Of a stretch of DNA of 64,000 bases, positions 18,420-26,591 are shown piece after piece. The DNA comes from Nonlabens antarcticus (GTDB lineage Bacteria; Bacteroidota; Bacteroidia; Flavobacteriales; Flavobacteriaceae), in contig NZ_JADFCO010000061.1 in the NCBI RefSeq assembly GCF_015356755.1, forward strand, positions 96,169 through 160,168, read 5' to 3'. The notes under the pieces were generated by a model that made no database searches, was not told where the DNA came from, and saw only the letters and a list, made by a program, of their open reading frames with translations. How positions within the stretch are numbered: position 1 is the stretch's first letter; every line of letters begins with the position of its first letter. The position numbers were made by a program, and so were the translations under genes.

Positions 18420-19847
18420 TTATCGGCGACCGGAGCTTCTCCCACTGGATCTTCCAGAATTAGATCTGTTAGAAGATTCTGTACGACTGGGAGCCGATTT
18501 TTGAACCGCTGGTCTAGTGGATCTTGATGACGTTGCCGTTGATCTTGTTGAACGTTGCGGTGCAGGTGAAGACTGCGCTCTCGTAGTACGTTGAGGTGCT
18601 GGTGTAGCTCGACTATTTCTACTAGAACTCTCTTGTTGTCTAGGTTGCACCGTTCTTTGAGTGCTGCTGGATCTACCATTAGAAGATCTAGAAGTCGTGG
18701 ACCTACTATTCGTTTTTCTAGCCTGCTGCTGTTCAACTCTGGTTTGAGGCTGTATCGTACCGCTAGATCTTGTTGATCTCTGGTTTGAAGATACCGTTCT
18801 ACCATTTGTTCTAGAATTGTCTTCCCGTTCTACCGTTCTATTGGCAGCTGTACTACCACGTTGTGTAGAGGATCTTCCAGATCTTGAAGTACCTGAATTT
18901 CTTCCTTTACTAATGCTATTAGTACGGGAATCAGAATCAGTAGCCGTTGTGGATCTTCCCGCAACACTGTTATTTCTAGCTGTGCTATTTGAAGATCTGC
19001 GGTTTTCACTGCTGCGAACATCTGAAACCAATCGACCATTTGAATTCACAGTGTTTTCTCTTGCAATAGTATTTCTACCGGTTGCGATCTGATTGCGATT
19101 TATTTCTGTTCTACGTCCAGTAGCAACGGCACGACCTCTCGTATCTCTACGTCCACGTTCATAGCTGTTATAGCTAACATTATCATAGGGATGGTAGAAA
19201 TTTCTTTGTGCTCTATTATCTACATAACATCCATTATAGTAACTAGGACTGCTCCAGTACGTCTGGTGATAGCTGTATGAAAACCGAATAGGGTTATAAT
19301 AAGCACGGTACGGCGAGGAATATACAATTACATGATTAAACAATGGAACCGCATAATACTGGTGCCATGGTCTGTAAACGTAATATCTATTGAACGAATT
19401 GATGTATCCAGAATAATTATAAATCACACCTGGACGACTGTAACGCACATAAAGGTTTCCTATGTTGCGAACGTATCCATTTCTATAATTGATATCGATA
19501 CCTCCAGCCTGTATGATACGACCATAAGAATCATAATATATAGGAGTACTTTCGATCTGGATCACAGCTCCATACTGATCGTACTGAACATAGGGATCAT
19601 AATCGTATCCTGTATTAAAGGAAATATTCACGTTGCCGTAATTTGCATTGCTGTTGAGCTGTGGCCCGTTGTCCAAATAATTGAAATCAAACTGACCATC
19701 AGGAAATACAGCGAACTCAATGCCGCCTTCCGTGAAAATAAAGCTGTTGTCATAACCGCGGTTGCGATCACCATCATCAGCATTCTCTGCTTGGGCTATT
19801 CCAAATCCTAGGAATAAAAACGCCAATAGGGTAGAGATATTTTTCAT
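18420..19847 (-). CDS. Secreted protein with Tyr-rich domain and long Ser/Arg tail
   Basis: 475 residues. A signal peptide (1-20, ending GIAQAE) is followed by a Tyr/Asn-rich domain (about 30-225) with many Y-x-Y steps, such as INYRNGYVRNIGNLYVRYSRPG. From about residue 230 to the end the sequence is Arg, Ser, Thr, Asn and Gln, ending SGRSSGRSSGRR, with no hydrophobic core. This tail should be disordered and polycationic. I recognise no domain. Its position outside the cell suggests binding to anionic glycan, DNA or the cell surface, which is speculation. A structured leader lies just before its ATG. Confidence 0.75.
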   Translation of the reverse strand: MKNISTLLAFLFLGFGIAQAENADDGDRNRGYDNSFIFTEGGIEFAVFPDGQFDFNYLDNGPQLNSNANYGNVNISFNTGYDYDPYVQYDQYGAVIQIESTPIYYDSYGRIIQAGGIDINYRNGYVRNIGNLYVRYSRPGVIYNYSGYINSFNRYYVYRPWHQYYAVPLFNHVIVYSSPYRAYYNPIRFSYSYHQTYWSSPSYYNGCYVDNRAQRNFYHPYDNVSYNSYERGRRDTRGRAVATGRRTEINRNQIATGRNTIARENTVNSNGRLVSDVRSSENRRSSNSTARNNSVAGRSTTATDSDSRTNSISKGRNSGTSRSGRSSTQRGSTAANRTVEREDNSRTNGRTVSSNQRSTRSSGTIQPQTRVEQQQARKTNSRSTTSRSSNGRSSSTQRTVQPRQQESSSRNSRATPAPQRTTRAQSSPAPQRSTRSTATSSRSTRPAVQKSAPSRTESSNRSNSGRSSGRSSGRR

Positions 19848-19851
19848 AATA

Positions 19852-19888
19852 GTTAGGTATTAATGGCAAGTATCAGTACTTACCTAAC
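19852..19888 (-). promoter_or_regulatory. Possible leader stem-loop before the Ser/Arg-rich gene
   Basis: Outer arms 19852-19858 (GTTAGGT) and 19882-19888 (ACCTAAC) and inner arms 19868-19872 (AAGTA) and 19877-19881 (TACTT) nest around a TCAG loop, with a 9-nt one-sided bulge. In the minus-strand mRNA the structure ends four bases before the ATG. Confidence 0.45.
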
Positions 19889-20075
19889 CTATAAAATCAA
19901 CTCGCGTGCCAAAACATAATTGAAGTAAGCCTATTAAGTTAATAGGACTTGAAAAATAATTATAACGAACTGATAACTAGTAAATTGAATAATTTTTAAA
20001 AACTTAAAAAAAAATAGCACGAGAACTACAACGTTTTCGTAAAAATAGTTTTAGGAGCTTTAAACCGGATATTAT

Positions 20076-20735
20076 TTAGAAGCTGATCAACATTATCTCG
20101 GTATCATCTTCCACATCTATAGGCTCATAAACACCATAATTTGTGGCCAGCCTGATGTAGACACTATCTAACGGTACAAAAACTCGAGCTTCAATCTCGC
20201 TGCCGTATGCCACTGGGTTGACATAACTTTTTCGAAGATTCTCAAAAGCTAATCCTGGTCCTATCATATCTGCAGGACCTCCGGCAGGGCTAATAACTTG
20301 AATGGAAGTGATCACATCATTTTCATAGTAGAACTCGACTGCCTCCTCGCTATCTATGGATAACATGTAAATATCAAAGGCGCCATCTCCGGTTTCAATG
20401 ACCATAGGACGCAAGGTGTCTTTTTTTCTCAAAGTGGCCGATAACAATGTTTTGACACTACGATCACGTAGAACCTCTGAAAGTCCCAACCTCTTCATTA
20501 CTATACCAGGACTGAAAGGTGTGTAAATAAACTCGGGCTCCACAATATCAACCTCTAATTCTTGAGAAATGGTTTCGTCATTGGTAAGTTCCAAGGGTGT
20601 GACTGTTGTTAATAAGGAGTCACTATCAGTCAGTTTAGGCTCTTTAGAATTCGTAACTTTTGACGAGGTACGATCTTTACAGCTGATTAAGATCACTAAA
20701 GCTAAACATACAAAGGAGAAGCTTAAACGGTTCAT
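20076..20735 (-). CDS. Lipoprotein of unknown function
   Basis: 219 residues with a lipoprotein signal peptide ending LVILISC, so Cys19 is the likely lipid-modified residue. A Ser/Thr/Glu-rich spacer (20-65) leads to a compact domain (about 75-219) with the segments GDGAFDIYMLSID, GGPADMIGPGLAFENLRKSY and LATNYGVYEP. The latter resemble small periplasmic lipoproteins that bind or sense envelope components, but I cannot name the family. It lies 20 bp downstream of the photolyase gene and may share its transcript. Confidence 0.65.
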   Translation of the reverse strand: MNRLSFSFVCLALVILISCKDRTSSKVTNSKEPKLTDSDSLLTTVTPLELTNDETISQELEVDIVEPEFIYTPFSPGIVMKRLGLSEVLRDRSVKTLLSATLRKKDTLRPMVIETGDGAFDIYMLSIDSEEAVEFYYENDVITSIQVISPAGGPADMIGPGLAFENLRKSYVNPVAYGSEIEARVFVPLDSVYIRLATNYGVYEPIDVEDDTEIMLISF

Positions 20736-20755
20736 GGAGATCTATATTTAGGCGG

Positions 20756-22075
20756 CTAAGATACAGCGGCTTTATAGGTTTTCAAACAGCGCTCTCGAGC
20801 TTCTTTGTGATCGACCATCATTTCTGGATAATCGTCCGTATCATGTTCTGGAACAAATTCATTGATGTATTTCCGGTCCTTATCAAACTTGTCCTTCTGG
20901 GTAATAGGGTTGAAGATTCTAAAATAAGGGGCTGCGTCAACACCACTGCCAGCTGCCCATTGCCAATTCCCTACATTGCTGGACATTTCATAATCCAGCA
21001 ACTTTTCAGCAAAATAAGTCTCGCCCCAGCGCCAGTCGATCAAAAGATGTTTGCATAGGAAACTTGCGACAAGCATTCGTACACGATTGTGCATGTAACC
21101 AGTTGTATTGAGTTCCCGCATTCCAGCATCTACTAATTTATATCCAGTCGTTCCTGTTTTCCACTTTTCAAATTCGGCTTCATCATTTCTCCAATCGATG
21201 CGGTCGTATTTTGCTCTGAAGGATTTTTCTGTCGTGTGTGGGAAGTGAAACAAAATCTGCATAAAAAATTCTCGCCAGATCAATTCTGATAAGAACACTT
21301 TATTTTTAGACTGCATTCCCTTCTTCATCATCTTTCGCGGACTCACAACTCCAAAACGCAAATAAACACCTAATCGAGTCGTTCCTTCCTTTGCGGGAAA
21401 GTTTCTAGTGTCCTCATATTCTTCAATGGTTGTAGGTGTAACGTCGTAGGCAGGGATTTCAATACCAGATTTTTTAAAACCCATGTCGCTCAAAGTGAGA
21501 TTGGGCAAACGCGAATTCTGAATACAATTCTCAAGAACAGAACTGGTATAATAAATACGCAGTCCTTCTTCATTTTTATACTCTTCTTGGAAACGTTCTA
21601 ACCATTTATTCTTGTAGGGTGTGTAAACGACATAGGGATCGCCGTCGCCTTTTACAACTTCGCTTTTTTCAAAAACCACTTGGTCTTTGAACGTATGGAA
21701 ATCTATATCACTTTTACCCATCAATTCCTTGATCGCTGCATCACGTTCTTTAGCATAAGGTTCGTAATCGTGGTTTGTATAAACCGCTTGAACCTCATGA
21801 TCCTTTAGAATTTCTTTCCAGATTTCTTCTGGTTTTCCATGATACATGGCGATAGAACTTCCACATTCTTTTTGCAGCTCGTTGCGCATGCGCTGGAGTT
21901 CCTCATATATGAAAGTTACCCGAGCATCATCCTCGGGCAACTTGTCGAGAATTTCTTTGTCAAAAATAAAAATAGGTAACACGGGAAGACCTGAATTTAA
22001 AGCTTCATAAAAGCCTACATTATCATCTAGTCTCAAATCCCGTCTGAACCAAAATACGTTTACTTTATCTGCCAT
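20756..22075 (-). CDS. Cryptochrome/DNA photolyase, class I-like
   Basis: Flavoprotein that repairs UV-induced pyrimidine dimers with blue light, or senses light. Start placed at ATG 22073-22075 (MADKVNVFWFRRDLRLDDN), which avoids overlap with the SDR stop; the longer frame adds 12 residues. The N-terminal antenna domain and the FAD domain are both present, with GTTRLGVYLRFGVVSPR, LIWREFFMQILFHFP, NRVRMLVASFLCKHLLIDWRWGE and NVGNWQWAAGSGVDA. The WQW near the end and the 439-residue length fit class I CPD photolyases. It is last of three closely spaced genes with an SDR and a SRPBCC protein. Confidence 0.93.
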   Translation of the reverse strand: MADKVNVFWFRRDLRLDDNVGFYEALNSGLPVLPIFIFDKEILDKLPEDDARVTFIYEELQRMRNELQKECGSSIAMYHGKPEEIWKEILKDHEVQAVYTNHDYEPYAKERDAAIKELMGKSDIDFHTFKDQVVFEKSEVVKGDGDPYVVYTPYKNKWLERFQEEYKNEEGLRIYYTSSVLENCIQNSRLPNLTLSDMGFKKSGIEIPAYDVTPTTIEEYEDTRNFPAKEGTTRLGVYLRFGVVSPRKMMKKGMQSKNKVFLSELIWREFFMQILFHFPHTTEKSFRAKYDRIDWRNDEAEFEKWKTGTTGYKLVDAGMRELNTTGYMHNRVRMLVASFLCKHLLIDWRWGETYFAEKLLDYEMSSNVGNWQWAAGSGVDAAPYFRIFNPITQKDKFDKDRKYINEFVPEHDTDDYPEMMVDHKEARERCLKTYKAAVS

Positions 22076-22076
22076 A

Positions 22077-22772
22077 TTATCCCAAGTCCAGTGTTGATTT
22101 TCCACCATCAAGTCCTAAAACTTGACCTGTCATCCAGCCTGCATTCTGTTCTAATAAATAAACAGCAAGGCCCGCAATATCTTCTGGAGTTCCTACTCGT
22201 TTCAAAGGATGGAGTTCGCCCATTTTCTCTTTTTTTGCATCATTATTCAATAATCTGCCTGCAAGTGGCGTATCGACTAGGGAAGGAGCGATGACATTGA
22301 CGCGCACGGTAGGTGCATATTCTGCAGCTAGTGCTTTAGCAAATCCCTCAATGGCACCTTTTGCAGCTGCAACACTGGTGTGGAAGGGCATACCTGTTTG
22401 TACAGCAACTGTAGAAAAGAAAACTATACTGCTGGTCCCTTCTTTGGTAAGTAGTGGTAGAACGTCACGAGTAACTTTAATCAAAGAGAAAAAGTTGATT
22501 TGCATATCTTCTTCAAACTGCTCCTGTTTGAGCATTTTGAAAGGCTTTAAATTAATGCTACCAGGGCAGTACACAAACCCATCGAGGGATTCTGGTAATT
22601 TTGATAAATCTAGGGAATCAGTGCTAGCGTCAAAAGTGATATGAGTAACACCATCTGGTAAATTTTCGTTTTCACGAGAGGCTACAAATACATTGTTTCC
22701 CTCATGCAAATGTTGAACGATAGCATTGCCTATTCCATGGCTGCCTCCTATAAGTAGTATATTTCTGGACAT
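22077..22772 (-). CDS. Short-chain dehydrogenase/reductase-like protein lacking the catalytic Tyr
   Basis: 231 residues with the Rossmann motif GGSHGIG (about 9-15), the conserved Ser120 and Lys138, and the C-terminal LGLDGGKSTLD typical of SDRs. Where the catalytic Tyr of YxxxK should be, the sequence reads VAAAK (Val134-Lys138), so normal SDR chemistry is doubtful unless another group substitutes. Related SDRs beside photolyases in marine Flavobacteria may share this, from memory. The gene lies 1 nt from both the photolyase and SRPBCC genes, strongly suggesting one operon. Confidence 0.85.
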   Translation of the reverse strand: MSRNILLIGGSHGIGNAIVQHLHEGNNVFVASRENENLPDGVTHITFDASTDSLDLSKLPESLDGFVYCPGSINLKPFKMLKQEQFEEDMQINFFSLIKVTRDVLPLLTKEGTSSIVFFSTVAVQTGMPFHTSVAAAKGAIEGFAKALAAEYAPTVRVNVIAPSLVDTPLAGRLLNNDAKKEKMGELHPLKRVGTPEDIAGLAVYLLEQNAGWMTGQVLGLDGGKSTLDLG

Positions 22773-22773
22773 A

Positions 22774-23280
22774 TTAATTGAGTATATCTTGTTTTAAAGT
22801 AGATTGATTTTCAGGTTCTGTGTACACACCAAATTTTTTAACGAGTGCGCTTTCGCGAAAGCGAAATATTTCATCCAGTTTGGGTTTCACCAAAAACGGA
22901 TGCACCATTTTCCCTAGAAAGCCTAAGGGTAATCTGTAATGGACAATGTCTTCCATAAGTGTCCCACCGGGAATTTCACTCACAAAATGTTTATGATGCC
23001 AGGTTGCGTAGGGACCATACATCTGTTCATCCACAAAATATTGCTTTTCTTTCACCTGGGTAATGTGTGTCACCCAGTTTGTCGTAAAGAAAGGCAATGG
23101 CTTAACAGAGTATTCAATGAGCTGGCCAGGATACATCCCGCGATCCGTTCCATAGAGAACTGTCATTTCCATTGCTGGTGGAGTAAGAAGTTTCAGATTA
23201 TTAGCATCTGTGAGAAACGCCCAGGCTTCATCTAATGTTATGGGTAACTTTTGCTTGGTATGAACTTGGTATAATTTCAA
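22774..23280 (-). CDS. SRPBCC-fold ligand-binding protein
   Basis: 168 residues of the START/SRPBCC (polyketide cyclase-like) superfamily: the opening LYQVHTKQKLPITLDEAWAF, the NLKLLTPPAME step and HKHFVSEIPGGTLMEDIVHY are typical of proteins annotated as ligand-binding or cell-division-inhibitor-like. The fold holds a hydrophobic ligand in a deep cavity. Photolyase and SDR follow with 1-nt gaps, so the trio may act in a light-related function. Residues 140-144 (RFRES), near the C-terminal helix, come from the palindrome. Confidence 0.85.
   Translation of the reverse strand: MKLYQVHTKQKLPITLDEAWAFLTDANNLKLLTPPAMEMTVLYGTDRGMYPGQLIEYSVKPLPFFTTNWVTHITQVKEKQYFVDEQMYGPYATWHHKHFVSEIPGGTLMEDIVHYRLPLGFLGKMVHPFLVKPKLDEIFRFRESALVKKFGVYTEPENQSTLKQDILN
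22849..22862. repeat. Palindrome GCTTTCGCGAAAGC, copy 6 (genic, RFRES frame)
   Basis: Perfect core in the SRPBCC gene, Arg140 to Ser144 on the minus strand. Confidence 0.95.
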
Positions 23281-23341
23281 TGGCTGGTGATTTAGTTTTT
23301 AAATATAGTCGCTAAAGAAAATTAGGGCTAACAATCCTTTG

Positions 23342-24079
23342 TTAATTGTCCCATGATGAATCGTCACGCAATTCACCGCTGGTGTATTTACGACCGATGG
23401 CAAACTTTACACCTAGGGTAAATAATAGGTTTGATAAGTTTGATTCTCTTCTAAAACCTTGGAGATCTGTAGGGTTTGAACTCAATCGTTCAATGGAAGT
23501 ATTGTATACTAGAGGTTTGCCTAAGCTGGTCAGGAATTGCGGAGAAAAATAGATCTGCGTACCGCGACGGAAGTAATAATTGAAACGCAAACCAGCATGT
23601 GTAACCATACTTGAATCGTCAGTATCTCCATTAATAAAATGAAATCGATCATCATTTGTACTTGCAAAACCATTAGTATCGTTGACATCCAGAAATAATA
23701 TTCCTAGTCTGGCAAACCCATCTACTTGAAACCTATTTATAGTTTTGCTCATCACAACGCCAGCAGTAATTTGTGTAAATGATTCATTTTGAGGGCTAGG
23801 CCCATTAGGCTGCATGGTAAAAGCAGTCTCGTTATATCCATGGTGCAACCCCAGCGATAGCCCAATGTTTTTATTAAAATAGCCATCATAGACTATTCCT
23901 GCTGTCAGGCCTGTACGGGCCACATTGCCATAATCGCCGGTAGGTTCTGCAATACCCAGGTCAATGGAGAGATTGTGTTTAGGGATTTCTCGTAGGTGCA
24001 ATGGAAGTTCTGCATCGTCAGTTTGAGCTATCACAAGGATGGGAAAAAGAAAAAGGAGTAAAAGAAGTTTTTGTCTCAT
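23342..24079 (-). CDS. Outer-membrane beta-barrel protein, unknown role
   Basis: Start placed at ATG 24077-24079, which opens a signal peptide (MRQKLLLLLFLFPILVIAQ); the longer frame adds ten residues. The mature part has alternating strands such as GLSLGLHHGYNET, FQVDGFARLGILFL and AGLRFNYYFRRGTQIYFSPQF, ending LFTLGVKFAIG before a short polar tail. This is a small OmpA- or OmpW-like barrel of 8-10 strands by inspection. No partner gene identifies a function. Confidence 0.7.
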   Translation of the reverse strand: MRQKLLLLLFLFPILVIAQTDDAELPLHLREIPKHNLSIDLGIAEPTGDYGNVARTGLTAGIVYDGYFNKNIGLSLGLHHGYNETAFTMQPNGPSPQNESFTQITAGVVMSKTINRFQVDGFARLGILFLDVNDTNGFASTNDDRFHFINGDTDDSSMVTHAGLRFNYYFRRGTQIYFSPQFLTSLGKPLVYNTSIERLSSNPTDLQGFRRESNLSNLLFTLGVKFAIGRKYTSGELRDDSSWDN

Positions 24080-24136
24080 ATTGTAAAGATATTTGATACA
24101 AATTGGCAATTTCTTAAATAAGATTATGATTTTGTT

Positions 24137-24168
24137 TTGTTCGCTTTCGCGAAAGCGAACTAACTTTA
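24137..24168 (+). promoter_or_regulatory. Possible csbD promoter with the palindrome in its spacer
   Basis: TTG at 24137-24139 and TAACTTTA at 24161-24168 resemble the Bacteroidota -33 and -7 elements (TTG and TAnnTTTG) with a 21-nt spacer. The palindrome 24143-24156 fills that spacer, an operator-like position. The final base of the -7 box differs from consensus. Confidence 0.4.
24143..24156. repeat. Palindrome GCTTTCGCGAAAGC, copy 7 (intergenic)
   Basis: Perfect core upstream of csbD. Symmetry extends to 22 bp, 24139-24160. Confidence 0.95.
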
Positions 24169-24198
24169 GGTATTCAAATTAACTTAAAAACAATTATC

Positions 24199-24390
24199 AT
24201 GAGCGACAAGGAACTAGAAGGAAAAATGGATCAAGCTAAAGGTAAGGTCAAAGAAGGATACGGAAAATTAACCGACGATAAGTCCACCGAAGCTGAAGGT
24301 AAAGCAGACCAAGCTAAAGGAAAAGCTAAAGAAGCATACGGTGAGGCAAAACGTGATGTGAAAAATGCGCTGGACGGCGACAAAAAGTAA
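24199..24390 (+). CDS. CsbD-family general stress protein
   Basis: A 63-residue hydrophilic protein made of two KxDQAKGKxKExYG repeats (residues 9-22 and 36-48), the hallmark of the CsbD family. Homologues are induced by general stress in many bacteria, but no biochemical activity is established. The protein is nearly all Lys, Glu, Asp, Ala and Gly and probably unfolded until bound. It is cotranscribed with the pterin dehydratase gene 2 nt downstream and preceded by the possible promoter described above. Confidence 0.92.
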   Translation: MSDKELEGKMDQAKGKVKEGYGKLTDDKSTEAEGKADQAKGKAKEAYGEAKRDVKNALDGDKK

Positions 24391-24392
24391 AC

Positions 24393-24680
24393 ATGGAGAA
24401 ACTGACCGAAGAACAGATTGAAAAACATTTGGAAAATGTAGAAGGATGGGATTATTACGATGATGCCATTCACACTACATTTGAATTTGATAACTTTATG
24501 GACGCCTTTTCAGTAATGACAAGGATTGCCATGGAGGCTGAAAAGATGGAGCATCATCCTGACTGGCATAATTTATATAATACTCTTGAGATATCTTTAA
24601 GTACTCATGATGTTAATGGATTAACCGAAAAGGATTTTAAACTTGCTGCAGCCATTGAGCATATTGTAGGTGATGAATAA
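24393..24680 (+). CDS. 4a-hydroxytetrahydrobiopterin dehydratase (PCD/DCoH)
   Basis: Dehydrates 4a-hydroxytetrahydrobiopterin, recycling the pterin cofactor of aromatic amino acid hydroxylases. The 95 residues hold the active-site signature EKMEHHPDW (50-58; His54, His55, Pro56) and STHDVNGLTEKD with His72. Length is standard. No phenylalanine hydroxylase gene is in the window. It is the second gene after csbD and is closed by a strong terminator. Confidence 0.94.
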   Translation: MEKLTEEQIEKHLENVEGWDYYDDAIHTTFEFDNFMDAFSVMTRIAMEAEKMEHHPDWHNLYNTLEISLSTHDVNGLTEKDFKLAAAIEHIVGDE

Positions 24681-24702
24681 TCTTTCTGCATTTAATTAAT
24701 AT

Positions 24703-24732
24703 AAATCCCTTGCGCGAGCAGGGGATTTTTTT
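24703..24732 (+). terminator. Terminator after the pterin dehydratase gene
   Basis: Arms 24703-24713 and 24718-24728 pair over 11 bp with one G-T wobble, around a GCGA loop, followed by a T-run. Confidence 0.9.
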
Positions 24733-25146
24733 GTTTTATGACGAACGACGCTCGTTTTTCACTTCGACAGGCTCAGCGCCGCGTCTTCACAAAACCTCCT
24801 GACGTATGAAAAACGACGTATTTGTGATTGTGAAATAATTTTCTATTTCTTTCTGGAAGATTTCGTTTATTTTGAAATAATGAAAAATGAGTGCTACACC
24901 CTTTGACTACGATATTTCCCTGAAGGGAAACAAGAAGTAAGAAGTTTTTGAGAAAGACGAGTGGTTTACAATTTTATCATCTTCCCTTGAGTAAAGAGAC
25001 GAGATGGGTGTTTTGCGAAGTTAAGTTTTTACTTGAACCCTATGTTAAAATCACGGTCTGTAATATTTTTATAGGTCTACCATGTCAACGTTCTTGCAAC
25101 ATAGACCACAGAACCTTAATTTTACATAACAAACTAAACTATAGAA
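24733..25146. other. Gene-free stretch with repeat-like segment
   Basis: 24741-24820 is richer in GC than its surroundings and contains CTTCGACAGGCTCAGCG, a phrase that recurs in intergenic repeats of Bacteroidota in my memory. Arms CGTTTTTCA (24753-24761) and TGAAAAACG (24807-24815) form an inverted repeat around it. The rest, to the yebC start, shows no gene. Confidence 0.5.
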
Positions 25147-25887
25147 ATGGGAAGAGCATTTGAATTCCGTAAAGCGCGCAAGATGAAAAGATGGGGTGCG
25201 ATGTCTAAGGCATTTACACGCATTGGAAAAGATATTGTGACTGCTGTAAAAGAAGGTGGGCCAGATCCTGATGTTAATGCTAGATTGCGAGCGGTTATAC
25301 AGAATGCAAAGTCTGTCAACATGCCTAAGGTAAATGTTGAACGTGCTATCAAAAAAGCAAGTGATAAGGATACTAAAGATTATGAAACGGTTTTGTTTGA
25401 AGGCTATGCGCCTCACGGTATTGCCGTTTTAGTGGAAACTTCAACAGATAATAACAATAGAACTGTTGCAAACGTACGTAGTTATTTTACTAAGTACGAC
25501 GGAAGTCTAGGTACCAGTGGTTCTGTAGAATTTATGTTTGAACATAAATGCCACTTTAGAATCCCAGCGGAAGGGAAGGATCTGGAGGAATTAGAATTAG
25601 AGCTGATTGATTTTGGTGCAGAAGAATTGTTTCTGGATGAAAAGGATGAAGAAGACGCCAATAGTGTTGATGGTATCATGATTTATGCAGAATTCCAAAA
25701 TTATGGAACCATGCAAAACGGACTGGAAGAACTGGGGCTTGAAATCTTAAGTTCTGGATTTGAATATATTCCAACGGTTCAAAAGGAATTGACCGAAGAA
25801 CAGCAAGAGGATGTGGACAAATTATTAGAGAAGTTGGAAGAGGATGATGATGTGAATAATGTGTACACGACGATCAAGGAAGATTAG
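25147..25887 (+). CDS. yebC: YebC/PmpR-family protein
   Basis: 246 residues, the usual length, starting MGRAFEFRKARKMKR and containing the conserved RIGKDIVTAVKEGGPDPDVN and PHGIAVLVETSTDNNNRTVANVRSYFTK segments. Family members were described as transcriptional regulators; some (mitochondrial TACO1, bacterial YebC types) instead help ribosomes translate proline-rich stretches. Which applies here is unknown. Transcribed alone with about 470 bp of upstream DNA and 300 bp downstream. Confidence 0.95.
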   Translation: MGRAFEFRKARKMKRWGAMSKAFTRIGKDIVTAVKEGGPDPDVNARLRAVIQNAKSVNMPKVNVERAIKKASDKDTKDYETVLFEGYAPHGIAVLVETSTDNNNRTVANVRSYFTKYDGSLGTSGSVEFMFEHKCHFRIPAEGKDLEELELELIDFGAEELFLDEKDEEDANSVDGIMIYAEFQNYGTMQNGLEELGLEILSSGFEYIPTVQKELTEEQQEDVDKLLEKLEEDDDVNNVYTTIKED

Positions 25888-26182
25888 TATTGTGATATAT
25901 CGTGCCGGTTTCTAGTTTGACGGTTAAGACGATATAATAAAGGTATTGACTTTAAACCACAAGTTCAAAATCTCAAATTGTATAAAAAACACGAGAAGCA
26001 GTGGTAGGTTTTTTAATTTTTCAAGCATCAAGCATCCAGCATCCAGCATCCAGCATCCAGCAGCACTCGGTCTTTATACTTGGAACTTTGTACTTGATAC
26101 TTAAAAAAGACTTTAATATTTAATTATTGATTGGTAACTTTTGAAAAACTATCTTCCAACCTAACTTAAAACAAACGATACC
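25888..26182. repeat. Intergenic region with short tandem repeat
   Basis: 26024-26058 is five units of AGCATCC (the first ends in A), followed by a direct-repeat-like stretch rich in ACTTGGAACTTTGTACTTGA. Both motifs look like the simple repeats seen between genes of Flavobacteria. No gene is seen. Confidence 0.7.
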
Positions 26183-26560
26183 ATGGTAAAAGAGAAATAT
26201 CAAAGCGTTCTGGAACTGGGCGAAAAACTAAACATTATAGGAGGTGATGTCAAGGTAAATAATGACAAATTAGAAATAAGTGGTACCACCCGTAATCAGT
26301 ATCAAAAAGATCAGCTGTGGGACGAGATCAAAAAAGTAGGCGGAGAAAATCCATCAGATATTACGGCAGATATCAAGGTCGCAGACACTAGTATTTACTG
26401 CCATCACGAAGTGCAAAAAGGGGAGTCTTTAAGCCTTATTGCCAAGAAATATTATGGCGATCCCATGAAGTATAAAAAGATCTTTGAGGCAAATACAGAT
26501 CAGTTGAAAAATCCGGACCTAATCCATCCAGGTCAAAATCTTATCATTCCCAATAAATAA
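26183..26560 (+). CDS. BON-LysM protein, Kbp/YgaU-like
   Basis: 125 residues without signal peptide. Residues 1-65 have a BON-like alpha/beta pattern (VKVNNDKLEISGTTRNQYQKDQLWDEIKKVGG) and residues 75-123 a LysM domain (HEVQKGESLSLIAKKYYGDPMKYKKIFEAN and HPGQNLIIP). This arrangement is that of Escherichia coli Kbp (YgaU), a cytoplasmic potassium-binding protein. A LysM domain usually binds peptidoglycan, but the lack of a signal peptide agrees with the cytoplasmic Kbp role. Function here is inferred from architecture only. Confidence 0.85.
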   Translation: MVKEKYQSVLELGEKLNIIGGDVKVNNDKLEISGTTRNQYQKDQLWDEIKKVGGENPSDITADIKVADTSIYCHHEVQKGESLSLIAKKYYGDPMKYKKIFEANTDQLKNPDLIHPGQNLIIPNK

Positions 26561-26591
26561 ATTATTAGGTACATTATGAACCTGCAACTCT

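Noticed and set aside
19332..19811. 159-codon plus-strand frame rich in Ile
   Set aside because: Antisense of the Tyr-rich domain of the secreted protein; Ile runs mirror Tyr and Asn codons.
21335..21350. CTTTCGCGG in the photolyase gene
   Set aside because: Only one side of the palindrome is present; likely chance.
25069..25416. 115-codon minus-strand frame over the yebC start
   Set aside because: Antisense of a well-recognised YebC; rich in Cys and His without domain pattern.
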